Positions 51,231-59,513 of a stretch of DNA of 64,000 bases are shown one piece after another. How positions within the stretch are numbered: the first letter of the stretch is position 1; each line of letters opens with the position of its first letter. The notes under the pieces were generated by a model. The model worked only from the letters and a program-made list of their open reading frames with translations, did not search any database and was not told the DNA's origin. Made by a program: the position numbers and the translations under genes. This stretch comes from Amycolatopsis nigrescens CSC17Ta-90 (GTDB lineage: Bacteria > Actinomycetota > Actinomycetes > Mycobacteriales > Pseudonocardiaceae). The stretch is taken from assembly GCF_000384315.1 (NCBI RefSeq), contig NZ_ARVW01000001.1, positions 8,353,001 to 8,417,000 of the forward strand, written 5' to 3'.

Positions 51231-52979
51231 CTATTTGCGGGTCTCGTTCAGGTAGTTGTAGATCGTGTAGCGGGTCACGTCGAGCTCGGTCGCGAGGTGG
51301 TCCACCGCGTCCTTGATCAGGAAGAAACCGGCCTCGTCCAGCTCGCGCACCACGGCCGCCTTGTGCGGTTTCTTCATCAGCTCCACCGGGATACCGGCCT
51401 TGCCGACCGCCCGCTCGATGAGGAACCGCTGCAGGCTGTCCACGTCCGGCGGGAAGGTCTCGCGCTGCCCACCGGCGGGCAGCGGGGACGCCGTCACCCC
51501 GCGCTCGCTGTTCACGCACAGGCAGCCCACCGCCACCCCCTGCTCGTCCCGCAGGAACAGGGTGGACGAGCGGATCGGCCTGCCGTCCGGGCCGTGCGTC
51601 TCGTAGTCGGTCAGGTCCTGGGTGGTGCCCCGGCGGACCAGGCCGAGCAGCAGGTCCGTCATCGGGCCGCCCGGGGTGCGGCTGGTCAGATCGCCGGCCA
51701 CGGCGATGATCGAGTCCGGCAGCCGGGACAGGTCGTGCAGCACCACCTCGTTGCCGGGGCCGAGCATGGTGGCCAGCCCGGACACCGCCGGAACCAGCGC
51801 GGTGAGCACGCTGTGCGAGGTCTCCGCCACGGCCCCGGCCGGCACGGCCGTACCTCCGCCGTTCGACGACGGCCTGGTCAGCCCGGCCAGCACGGCACGC
51901 ACCTGCTCGGCCACTGAGGCCGAGGTGGACGCGTGCGGCGAGAGCCGGACGTGCTCCGGCCGCACGGTGGCCGCGATCCCCTCCGCGGCCAGCGCCGCGC
52001 CGATCTGCTCGGCCGGCACGTCCGCCGCGGTGAACGCCAGGATGCCCGCCCGCCTCTCGGTCGCGGACACGATCTCCGCGCCTGCCGACCGCAGCGCCTC
52101 TTCCAGCTCACCGACCCGCTCGGCGATCCGCGCCTCGATCGACGGCACACCGGCCTCCTCCACCAGTTCCAGCGCGGCGGCGAACGCGCCGGAGGTGATC
52201 GGGCTGAGGTTGCTGATCGACCAGCCGGCCGCGGTGTCCGCACCAGGATGGATCTCGTCGTCGAACAGCCCGGGATCGCGGGCCCCTGTCCAGCCGGAGA
52301 TGACCGGGTTCATCCGCTCCAGCGCGCGGTCCGACAGCACGGCGAAACCCGTCCCCCAGCCGGCACGCAGCCATTTCTGCCCGCCGACCACCAGTACGTC
52401 GGCCACCTCCCACGGCGCGTCGACCACGCCGAACCCCTGGATCCCGTCCACCACCAGCAGCCGGTCGCCGATCACCTCCCGGATGGCCGCCAGATCGGCC
52501 CGGTACCCGGTGCGGAAGTCCACCGCGCTCACCGAGACGAGCGAGGTCTGCGCGGTCAGTTCGGCCGCGACGGCTTCCGCGGTGACGTACCCGCGTGGCG
52601 GACGCATCCGGCGCGTCCGCAGCCGCCCGGCTTGTTCCGCCCTCGCCCACGGGTAGGTGTTGGCCGGGAACTCCGCGGCCGAAACCAGCGCCTCGCCGCC
52701 GGGAGCGTTGAAGGCGGCCTGGAACAGCCCGAGGCTGGTGTTGGGCAGCAGTACGGTGTGGTCGGTGTCGCTGCCGCACAACCGCGCCGCGGCCGCCTTC
52801 GCCCGCACCTCCTGCCGCATCAACTCGTCCACTGTGGACGGCCCGGCCTTGGTGGCGTGCTCCAGCAGCGCGGCCGTGGTGTCCAGCACCGCGTGCGACG
52901 GCGGGCCGAACCGTGCGAAGTCCAGGTATCCGGCGGGCTCGTCGAACTGGAGCAGGTAACGCGCCGGGATCCGCCCCAC
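51231..52979 (-). CDS. class V aminotransferase fused to a YheO-like PAS and HTH_22 DNA-binding region
   Basis: In the 582-residue protein, residues 1-365 form a class V PLP fold with [23 protein letters not shown] (Asp178) and the Schiff-base lysine Lys202 in [12 protein letters not shown] Gly/Ser/Pro linker covers about 366-385. Residues 387-495 match YheO-like PAS domains ([61 protein letters not shown]). Residues 510-582 form the C-terminal helix-turn-helix ([25 protein letters not shown]). It is probably a PLP-dependent regulator. It is the last gene of the amino acid ABC operon, with a 1-base overlap. Confidence 0.85.
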   Translation of the reverse strand: MGRIPARYLLQFDEPAGYLDFARFGPPSHAVLDTTAALLEHATKAGPSTVDELMRQEVRAKAAAARLCGSDTDHTVLLPNTSLGLFQAAFNAPGGEALVSAAEFPANTYPWARAEQAGRLRTRRMRPPRGYVTAEAVAAELTAQTSLVSVSAVDFRTGYRADLAAIREVIGDRLLVVDGIQGFGVVDAPWEVADVLVVGGQKWLRAGWGTGFAVLSDRALERMNPVISGWTGARDPGLFDDEIHPGADTAAGWSISNLSPITSGAFAAALELVEEAGVPSIEARIAERVGELEEALRSAGAEIVSATERRAGILAFTAADVPAEQIGAALAAEGIAATVRPEHVRLSPHASTSASVAEQVRAVLAGLTRPSSNGGGTAVPAGAVAETSHSVLTALVPAVSGLATMLGPGNEVVLHDLSRLPDSIIAVAGDLTSRTPGGPMTDLLLGLVRRGTTQDLTDYETHGPDGRPIRSSTLFLRDEQGVAVGCLCVNSERGVTASPLPAGGQRETFPPDVDSLQRFLIERAVGKAGIPVELMKKPHKAAVVRELDEAGFFLIKDAVDHLATELDVTRYTIYNYLNETRK

Positions 52980-53755
52980 TACAGGACCCTGGCCAGGAAC
53001 TGGCGGGTGCGCTCGTGCCGCGGCGAGCCGAGCACCTGCTCCGGCGGACCGGTCTCCACCACCGCCCCCTCGGCCATGAACACCACCTGGTCCGCGGCCT
53101 CCCTGGCGAAACCCATCTCGTGCGTCACGACCACCATTGTCATCCCCTCCGTGGCCAGCTTGCCCATCACCTCCAGCACCTCACCCACCAGTTCCGGGTC
53201 CAGTGCCGAGGTGGGCTCGTCGAACAGCATCAGCTTCGGTTTCATCGCCAGCGACCTGGCGATCGCCACCCGCTGCTGCTGCCCGCCGGAGAGCTGGCCG
53301 GGATAGTCGTCCGCGCGGTGCGCCAGGCCGACCCGGTCCAGCAGTTCCAGCGCGCTCTTCCTGGCCTCGGCCGCGGGCACGCCGCGCACCCTGGTCGGCC
53401 CCTCCACCACGTTCTCCAGCACGCTGCGGTGGGCGAACAGGTTGAACCGCTGGAACACCATGCCGATGTCCCGGCGCTGCCTCGCCACTTCGCGCTCTCG
53501 CAGCTCGTACAGCTTGCCGTGCCGGAGCCGGAAGCCGATCGGCTCGCCGTCCACCCAGACCTGGCCGCTGTCGATGGTCTCCAGATGGTTGATACAGCGC
53601 AGAAAAGTGCTCTTCCCGGCGCCGGACGGCCCGAGCAGGCAAACTACCTGTCCTTTGTGGACTGACAGGTCGATGCCGCGCAGCACCTCGGTGCCGCCGA
53701 AGCGCTTGCGCACCCCGACCGCCCGCAGCAGCGGTTCCTCCGGGTCAGAGGCCAT
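52979..53755 (-). CDS. polar amino acid ABC transporter ATPase
   Basis: The 258-residue ATPase has Walker [10 protein letters not shown], the family insert [33 protein letters not shown], signature LSGGQQQR, Walker [15 protein letters not shown] and H-loop THEMGFA. These features place it in the GlnQ/HisP branch. The ATG overlaps the permease gene by 11 bases. It is followed directly by the aminotransferase-regulator fusion. Confidence 0.92.
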   Translation of the reverse strand: MASDPEEPLLRAVGVRKRFGGTEVLRGIDLSVHKGQVVCLLGPSGAGKSTFLRCINHLETIDSGQVWVDGEPIGFRLRHGKLYELREREVARQRRDIGMVFQRFNLFAHRSVLENVVEGPTRVRGVPAAEARKSALELLDRVGLAHRADDYPGQLSGGQQQRVAIARSLAMKPKLMLFDEPTSALDPELVGEVLEVMGKLATEGMTMVVVTHEMGFAREAADQVVFMAEGAVVETGPPEQVLGSPRHERTRQFLARVL

Positions 53756-54671
53756 CCCGACTCCTCACCAAGGGTGCGGTCCGCAACGCCCTGGCGGCCC
53801 GCGACCAGGGGCCTGCCGCCAGGCCGGCCCGGTCCGCCGCACCGAACGCGCGTTCCAGGTAGTGCTGGCCGACCCCGGCCACGGTGACCACGACCATGTA
53901 CCAGATCGCGGCCGCCAGCAGGGTTTCCATCACCAGCAGGTTGTGCGACGAGATGTTGTTCGCCGCGTGGATCAGCTCGGTGACGCCGATGACCGAGGCC
54001 ATCGAGGTGCCCTTGAGCATGTTGATGAAGTCGTTGCCGGTCGGCGGGATGATCACCCGCATCGCCTGCGGCAGCACCACCCGGCGCAGCGTGGTCGCCG
54101 GGGTCATCCCGATCGACTTCGCCGCCTCGGCCTGGCCACCGTCCACACTGTTCAGCCCGGCCCGCACGATCTCCGCCATGTAGGCGCTTTCGTTCAGCGC
54201 CAGCCCGAGCAGGGCTGCGACGAAAGCACTGATCAGCACGTTGGTCGGCTCGTGCACCAGATAGCCGTCGGTGAACGGCAGCGGGATCGAGATGAACTCG
54301 AAGACCAGCGCGAGGTTGTACCAGATCAGGATCTGCAACAGCACCGGCAGCCCGCGGAACAGCCAGATGTAGCCCGCGGCGAACCACCTGGCCACCGGGT
54401 TCGCCGAGCGTCGCATCAGCGCGACCACGACCCCGATCACGATCGCCGACGCCTGCGCGACCACCGCCAGCAGCACGGTGTTCAGCAGGCCGACGGCCAT
54501 CACCCGGTACCAGAGGAACTCCGGCACCGACTCGTAGTCGATCTGCGCCTGTGCCAGCGCCACCCCGAGCAGTCCGAGCAGCACCAGGATGACCACGGCG
54601 CTGACCCACCGCCCCCAGTGCCGCAGCCGGACGATGGGCAGCTCCGCCCCGGCGGGTTCAGCTTCCGCCAT
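53745..54671 (-). CDS. polar amino acid ABC transporter permease
   Basis: The 308-residue membrane protein has a TM domain of the HisMQ type: [47 protein letters not shown] and the EAA loop [55 protein letters not shown] single permease suggests a homodimer. Its start overlaps the binding-protein stop by 14 bases. A polar C-terminal tail of about 35 residues is added. Confidence 0.9.
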   Translation of the reverse strand: MAEAEPAGAELPIVRLRHWGRWVSAVVILVLLGLLGVALAQAQIDYESVPEFLWYRVMAVGLLNTVLLAVVAQASAIVIGVVVALMRRSANPVARWFAAGYIWLFRGLPVLLQILIWYNLALVFEFISIPLPFTDGYLVHEPTNVLISAFVAALLGLALNESAYMAEIVRAGLNSVDGGQAEAAKSIGMTPATTLRRVVLPQAMRVIIPPTGNDFINMLKGTSMASVIGVTELIHAANNISSHNLLVMETLLAAAIWYMVVVTVAGVGQHYLERAFGAADRAGLAAGPWSRAARALRTAPLVRSRDGL

Positions 54672-55638
54672 TGACGTTCACCTGCGCGACCGCACCCTGC
54701 TGCACACCCCAGGCCTCGAGGATCTTGCCGTAGGTGCCGTCCGCGATCAGTGCCTGCAGCGCGGCCCGCACGGACTCGGTCAGCTCCTTGCCCGTCTTGT
54801 GCACGCCGATGCCGTAGGGCCCGCCGTTGATCGGCTGGCCGGGCACCACCTCGAAGAACTTGCCCTCACCGGCGGTGCGCGAGATGTAGACCGCGCTGGG
54901 CAGGTCGTTCAGGATGGCCGCGACCCGGCCGGTGCGCAGCTGGTTCTGGTTCTGGGTGTCGCTGTCGGTCGCGGTGACAGTGATCGGGGGCTGGCCGGAC
55001 TGGCCGCACTTCGCGGACTGCTCGGTGGCGAACTTCTGGTGACTGGTGCCCTGCACCACGGCCACCGCCTTGCCGCACAGGGTGTCCGGGCCGGTGATCC
55101 CGTCCGGGTTGCCCTTGCGCACCATGATCGTGATGCCGGACTGGAAGTAGTCCACGAAGTCGATCTGCTGCTGGCGTTCGGCGGTGTCGTTCATCGCGGC
55201 CATGGTCAGATCGACCCGGCCGGACTGCAGGCTGGTGATCAGCGAGCCGAAGGCCATGTCCTGGTGGGCGACCCGCACCCCGAGCTTCGCCGCGATGGCC
55301 TTCGCCAGGTCTACCTCGTAGCCGATCGGCGTCTTGCCGTCGGCGGCGTAGAAGTTGTTCGGCGCGGACTGCAGGTTGGAGGCCAGCTGCAGGGTGCCTG
55401 CCTGCGCGACCTTCGGCGGCAGCGCGGCGGCGAGCTGCGCGTCCTTCTGCACCCCGGCGAGCAGCGCGGTGGTGTCCGGGATGGCGCTCGCACCGCCGGT
55501 CGGTTCGCTCGTGCCGCCGGCACCGTCCTCGCCACCGCCGCAAGCCGCGGTGGCGAGCGCCAGTACACCGCCGAGCACGGCGGCCTGCCAGGTGCGGGCC
55601 CGGGATCGGCCACGGAAGAAGGGCGGGGCATCGGGCAT
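54658..55638 (-). CDS. amino acid-binding lipoprotein (SBP_bac_3)
   Basis: The 326-residue protein has a signal peptide with lipobox ATAAC (Cys33). The ligand-binding domain includes TPIGYEVDLAKAIAAKLGVRV, FGSLITSLQSGRVDLTMAAMNDTAERQQQIDFVDYF, VVQGTSHQKF and DLPSAVYISRTAGEGKF. It captures a polar or cationic amino acid or derivative. ATG 55638 has GGAGG 6 bases upstream. It is the first gene of the four-gene operon, with a good promoter at 55691-55719. Confidence 0.9.
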   Translation of the reverse strand: MPDAPPFFRGRSRARTWQAAVLGGVLALATAACGGGEDGAGGTSEPTGGASAIPDTTALLAGVQKDAQLAAALPPKVAQAGTLQLASNLQSAPNNFYAADGKTPIGYEVDLAKAIAAKLGVRVAHQDMAFGSLITSLQSGRVDLTMAAMNDTAERQQQIDFVDYFQSGITIMVRKGNPDGITGPDTLCGKAVAVVQGTSHQKFATEQSAKCGQSGQPPITVTATDSDTQNQNQLRTGRVAAILNDLPSAVYISRTAGEGKFFEVVPGQPINGGPYGIGVHKTGKELTESVRAALQALIADGTYGKILEAWGVQQGAVAQVNVNGGS

Positions 55639-55690
55639 CGGGGACCTCCACGACCAGGGACGCAGTGCGGGGCTGGGTTGATGAGCGCAG

Positions 55691-55731
55691 ACGCTACAAC
55701 TGCTTGTTGAAGTCGTCAACGTGCTGTTGAA
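55691..55731 (-). promoter_or_regulatory. promoter of the amino acid ABC operon with a 20-bp-spaced repeat
   Basis: On the reverse strand TTGACG (55714-55719) and TAGCGT (55691-55696) are 17 bases apart. Two similar 15-mers, CAACTGCTTGTTGAA (55697-55711) and CAACGTGCTGTTGAA (55717-55731), lie over and upstream of it. The 20-base period puts both on nearly the same DNA face, as expected for an activator or repressor dimer pair. Confidence 0.6.
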
Positions 55732-55738
55732 ATTCAGC

Positions 55739-56048
55739 TCGGCGACTACTCGCTGCGACCGAGGTCACGTCGCGGCCTTCCGAACTGCGGGAACACCTCG
55801 ACCCTCCGGTCGGTTACACCTGATGCCGGCACGGTGCGTGTCCCCCGGGCCTCACCCCCAGCCGTCACGGAATACCGGTCAGGCCGGAGCCGTGATAGCG
55901 CCACTCGCCGAGAGGCGACCCACCGTGCCGGCCCATTACTCCACCCCCGTGGCGCCATTCCCGATCGCGCCCCGGGGGTGGTCCTCGTTCCGGCTCGCTG
56001 ACCGGATCGGTCCGCATCGAGGCCGGATGATGCCTTACCGCGGCACCA
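55739..56048. other. 310-base upstream region without a gene
   Basis: No coding potential is seen beyond short chance frames. It separates the divergent amino acid operon and the isochorismatase-fold gene. CGCCCCGGGGGTGG runs are GC-rich, and I see no clear operator. Confidence 0.4.
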
Positions 56049-56669
56049 ATGCCCGAGCAGACTGACCGGGTGAACAAAGCACTTCTCGTCATCGACGTCC
56101 AAGAATCCTTCCGGCAGCGGCCGAGCTGGCAGCTGGTGTCCAACCCCGGGATCGCCGAGCAGGTCGGCAAGCTGGTGACCGCCGCACGAGCGGGCGGCGA
56201 CCTGGTGATCTGGGTACTGCACACGGTGCCGGGCAGCGGCACCGTGTTCGATCCCGACTCCGGCCACGTCCGGCTGATCGACGGGCTCAGCGCCGCCGAT
56301 GGCGAGCCGGTACTCAGCAAGACCGCGCACAATGCCTTCACCACAACGAACCTTCAGCAGATCCTGACCAGCCACGGGATCGGCGAGGTAACCATCTGCG
56401 GCATCCGCACCGAGCAGTGCTGCGAGACCACCGCCCGGATCGCGTCCGATCTCGGCTACGCGGTCACCTTCGTCACCGACGCGACCGCGACCGAGCCGAT
56501 CCCGCACCGGGACGCGCCGGAGGACCGGACCCCGGCCGAGGTGCTGGCGGACCCGCGGACGCTCGGCGTGGCGGAGATCATCAGCCGGACCGAGTACGCG
56601 CTGGCCGGCCGGTTCGCCACCATCCGCACCGTCGCGGAGCTGACCGGGGCCGCGGCGGTCGCCGGGTAA
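56049..56669 (+). CDS. isochorismatase-fold cysteine hydrolase
   Basis: The 206-residue protein has the triad Asp16 (LLVIDVQESF), Lys91 (LSKTAHNAF) and Cys124 (GIRTEQCCETTARIASDLGYAVTFVTDATAT). It should hydrolyse an amide or isochorismate-like substrate (nicotinamidase/carbamoylase family). ATG 56049 lacks a ribosome site; GTG 56070 is the alternative and gives the usual N-terminus. The GlxA-type regulator follows 12 bases later, so the two are one transcript. Confidence 0.8.
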   Translation: MPEQTDRVNKALLVIDVQESFRQRPSWQLVSNPGIAEQVGKLVTAARAGGDLVIWVLHTVPGSGTVFDPDSGHVRLIDGLSAADGEPVLSKTAHNAFTTTNLQQILTSHGIGEVTICGIRTEQCCETTARIASDLGYAVTFVTDATATEPIPHRDAPEDRTPAEVLADPRTLGVAEIISRTEYALAGRFATIRTVAELTGAAAVAG

Positions 56670-56681
56670 GCTGACCAGATC

Positions 56682-57602
56682 GTGAGCCGCATCGTCTTCC
56701 TGCTGATCCCGGGGCTGCATCTGCTTGACCTCGCCGGGCCCGCCCAGGTGTTCTCCACCGCCGGGGACCTCGGCTACGGCTACACGCTGACGCATGTCGC
56801 GGAACAGGAAGAGGTGCCGACCGCACAGGGGCTCGGGGTCCGCGCGGAGACCGTGTGGCCGGAGCTGGACCCCGCGGACCTGATCGTGGTGCCCGGCTGG
56901 CGCGCCCCCGTGCTGGGCGGCACCGGCCCGCTCACCGAGGCCACCGCCGCCCGGCTCCGCGCGCACCACCTGGCCGGCGGCATGGTGGCCAGTGTGTGCG
57001 CGGGCGCCGACGCACTGGGCCGGGCCGGACTGCTCGACGGCCGCCGGTGCACCACGCATCACGAGCTCCAGGACGAACTTGCCCACCGCTATCCGAAGGC
57101 GACGGTGGTGCGGGACGTGCTGTACGTGGTCGACGACCGGGTGGTGACCTCGGCCGGGATCGCCAGCGGGATCGATCTCGCGCTGCATCTGGTCGCCACC
57201 CGGCACGGGCCGGGCATCGCGGCCAGGATCGCCAGGTCGATGGTCGTCTACGCCCGGCGGAACGGGGACGAGCGGCAGTCCAGCGCGATGCTGCGGCACC
57301 GCTCGCACCTGTCCGACGCGGTGCACCGGATCCAGGACGTGATCGACGCCCGGTTCGCCGAACGGCTGCCGCTGACCGAGCTGTCCCGCGCCGCGGAGTG
57401 CAGCGAACGGACCCTGACCCGGTTGTTCGCCCAGGCCACCGGCCTGACCCCGCTGCGGTACCAGCAGTTGCTCCGGCTGGAACGCGCCGAGCACCTGATC
57501 GGCCAGGGCACCGCCGTGGAGACGGCGGCCCGTGCGGTCGGGTTCGAAGACGCCAGGATGCTCCGGCGGCTGCGGGCCCGTCCCGGTGCGGCGGTCGCCT
57601 GA
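56682..57602 (+). CDS. GlxA-type AraC regulator with DJ-1/PfpI-like domain
   Basis: The 306-residue protein has a class I glutamine amidotransferase-like sensor (1-180) with nucleophile-elbow Cys106 in ASVCAGADALG and a C-terminal AraC DNA-binding region (LTELSRAAECSERTLTRLFAQATGLTPLRYQQLLRLERAEHLI, AARAVGFEDARMLRRLR). Such GlxA-like regulators often sit next to isochorismatase-fold genes. It probably regulates that gene. Confidence 0.85.
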   Translation: MSRIVFLLIPGLHLLDLAGPAQVFSTAGDLGYGYTLTHVAEQEEVPTAQGLGVRAETVWPELDPADLIVVPGWRAPVLGGTGPLTEATAARLRAHHLAGGMVASVCAGADALGRAGLLDGRRCTTHHELQDELAHRYPKATVVRDVLYVVDDRVVTSAGIASGIDLALHLVATRHGPGIAARIARSMVVYARRNGDERQSSAMLRHRSHLSDAVHRIQDVIDARFAERLPLTELSRAAECSERTLTRLFAQATGLTPLRYQQLLRLERAEHLIGQGTAVETAARAVGFEDARMLRRLRARPGAAVA

Positions 57603-57715
57603 CCGGTTTCTGACCCTAGGTGACCGTGCTTAACCCGATTGGCCGGTAACGATCAAGCCCGATTCCACGAGTTGTATGCCATAGGACGCATTATCAGCTC
57701 GAGGGGCATCCATCG

Positions 57716-58177
57716 ATGATCGACCAGTTTCCGCTGCCGCCCGACTCCGGGGAGCAGGCGCCCCCGCGGAGAACCTGGCCGTGGCCGGTCGGCATCGCCG
57801 CCGCGGTGCTGCTCGTGCTCGGGCTGGTGAACGCCGGCGATGACCGCCCGGAGACCGCGTCTCCGGTGTGGCCGACGCTGGCCACCCCGCCAAGGACGAT
57901 GCTGTCCACTTTGGGCACGTCGGACACTTCGGCGGCGGCCGTCGGGGTGATCACGGCCGCCAGGGTAGCCATGCCGAACGTGCTCGGGATGGACCAGCAG
58001 GCCGCAAAGGACGCCTTGCTGGCAGCGGGTTTCCAGTCGCTGCGCACCGAGGACACGACCGGCCGGGAACTCGAGCCACCGGCAGGCTGGGTGGTAGCTT
58101 CGCAGTCGGCCGAAGACGGCACCACCGTCGCCGTGGACACCACGGTCACGCTGCGTCTGCGGAAGGCGGGCACATGA
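57716..58177 (+). CDS. membrane-anchored single-PASTA protein
   Basis: The 153-residue protein has a short cytoplasmic N-terminus, one helix at about 23-40 (WPVGIAAAVLLVLGLVNAG), a spacer and one PASTA domain at 86-150 (MPNVLGMDQQAAKDALLAAGF; SQSAEDGTTVAVDTTVTLRL). PASTA domains bind peptidoglycan fragments or beta-lactams in kinases and PBPs. Here no kinase is fused, though a kinase gene lies at 61163. ATG 57716 follows GAGGGG. It is coupled to the next gene by ATGA. Confidence 0.75.
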   Translation: MIDQFPLPPDSGEQAPPRRTWPWPVGIAAAVLLVLGLVNAGDDRPETASPVWPTLATPPRTMLSTLGTSDTSAAAVGVITAARVAMPNVLGMDQQAAKDALLAAGFQSLRTEDTTGRELEPPAGWVVASQSAEDGTTVAVDTTVTLRLRKAGT

Positions 58178-58680
58178 GCCCGGCCGTCAGCACGCACACC
58201 GGCCTGCTGAACCAACTGCGGGAGCGGCTCGCGGAAACCGGCCTGACCGCGGTACCGGACGACGTGCTGCACCGGCTGGCGCTGCTGGTCGGCGAGGACG
58301 AGGTCCGGTTCGTCGACGGCGTCTTCCGCGGCGACGAGGGCGCCGTCCTGCTCGGCCACGCGATGGTGTTCACCAGCACCAGGGCGATCAGGGCGGTCTG
58401 GCAGTTCGGCCCGCGCCGCCGGGACAGCTCGTCGGCGGACGCGCAGTGCTGGGGACGGCACACCCTGCGCGAGATCAGGATTCCGCGCGGTTCCTCGGAG
58501 AGCGACGGCAACCTGGACCTCGGCTGGTCGGCGGACGACGGCGACGGCTGGCCACCCGACGGCAAGATCCGGCTCACCTACGACAGCAAGACCTTCGTGC
58601 TGCCGCTCGGCCCCGATCCCTCCCCCGCGCACGGCCGCCGGTTGCGTGCCTTCCTCAGCGAGCTGCTCGACGACCTCTGA
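58174..58680 (+). CDS. uncharacterised soluble protein coupled to the PASTA protein
   Basis: I do not recognise this 168-residue protein. After a helical start it has alternating beta-rich segments (EVRFVDGVFRGDEGAVLLGHAMVFTSTRAIRAVWQF; HTLREIRIPRGSS; KIRLTYDSKTFVLPLG) that resemble a bacterial PH-like fold. That is an impression only. It ends in a helix (RRLRAFLSELLDDL). The ATGA overlap implies joint function with the PASTA protein. Confidence 0.65.
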   Translation: MSPAVSTHTGLLNQLRERLAETGLTAVPDDVLHRLALLVGEDEVRFVDGVFRGDEGAVLLGHAMVFTSTRAIRAVWQFGPRRRDSSSADAQCWGRHTLREIRIPRGSSESDGNLDLGWSADDGDGWPPDGKIRLTYDSKTFVLPLGPDPSPAHGRRLRAFLSELLDDL

Positions 58681-58710
58681 GGCCGAGGGACCCATTGAGG
58701 CCCTGGCGGT

Positions 58711-58752
58711 CGTGAGTGGAAAGCGTTGCCCGAGCAACACTTTCCACTCACG
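58711..58752. terminator. GTGAGTG-type palindrome, second copy
   Basis: Arms CGTGAGTGGAAAGCGTTGC (58711-58729) and 58734-58752 match at 18 of 19 positions. The single difference is a G-U pair if transcribed leftward and an A-C mismatch rightward. The TetR stop codon (58748-58750) lies inside it. It is highly similar to the element at 5745-5800. Confidence 0.8.
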
Positions 58753-59419
58753 AGGTGTAGCGGCGCAGCAGGCCGTCCACCAGCGCGCTCACCCCGGCGC
58801 GGAAGTCGTAGCTCGCGGAGGACTCGGGCCACTGCCCGGACAGCCGCGCCAGGGTGGGGAACCGCTGCCCTGCCTCCCCGGTGAGCCGTTCGGAGAGCAC
58901 CTCCCGCATCGAGGTGCGCCCGGCCTGCACCGGGTCGTCGGTGGCGCAGGCCAGGTCACCGATGGTGAACCGCCAGATCGAGCGGTACGCCGCGACGGCG
59001 TCCACATCGGACATTCCGGCGCTGATCGCGGCGGCCAGTGTCTCGTCGGACATCCACAGCGCGTTCATGCCGAACGCGTCCCCGCGGGTGAGCACGTCGA
59101 CCACCCAGGGCATGTCGCCAAGCACGCCGCGCAGGATGCAGGCCACCTCGACCAGCCGCGCCGCCGGGTCGGCCGGCAGCTCCGGCCGCCGGAGGCCGGC
59201 GGTCTCCTCCTCCAGCACCGCGAACAGCAGCTCGTTCTTGTCGCGGACGTGGTGATAGAGCGCCATCGGGGTGGCGCCGAGGTCCTTGGCCAGCCGGCGC
59301 ATGGACAGCGCGTGCACGCCCTCTTCCCGCAGGATCCGCCTGGCCAGCGCCACGATCTCGGCGCGGGCGAGCCTGGCGGGGCGCCCGGGTTTCGCGGCGG
59401 GACTCGACGGTGCTGGCAT
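58748..59419 (-). CDS. TetR-family repressor
   Basis: The 223-residue protein has an N-terminal helix-turn-helix at about 18-62 (AEIVALARRILREEGVHALSMRRLAKDLGATPMALYHHVRDKNELL) and a TetR_C effector domain. The LGATPMALYHHVRDK pattern is that of TetR/AcrR regulators of drug exporters. It is divergent from the DHA2 exporter across 94 bases containing a perfect palindrome. Its 3' end runs into the terminator repeat. Confidence 0.9.
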   Translation of the reverse strand: MPAPSSPAAKPGRPARLARAEIVALARRILREEGVHALSMRRLAKDLGATPMALYHHVRDKNELLFAVLEEETAGLRRPELPADPAARLVEVACILRGVLGDMPWVVDVLTRGDAFGMNALWMSDETLAAAISAGMSDVDAVAAYRSIWRFTIGDLACATDDPVQAGRTSMREVLSERLTGEAGQRFPTLARLSGQWPESSASYDFRAGVSALVDGLLRRYTS

Positions 59420-59479
59420 CCCCGCATTCTGCCAACCGGGACGGCACTTTCCCCTCCGGCCCGCCCGGTGCTAGGTTTG

Positions 59480-59491
59480 TATACGCGTATA
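59480..59491. promoter_or_regulatory. TetR operator candidate TATACGCGTATA
   Basis: This perfect 12-bp palindrome lies between the divergent TetR and exporter genes, 22 bases before the exporter start. The position over the likely -10 region fits repression by the neighbouring TetR protein. Confidence 0.7.
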
Positions 59492-59513
59492 GAAACTATT
59501 CACGGGGGAACAT

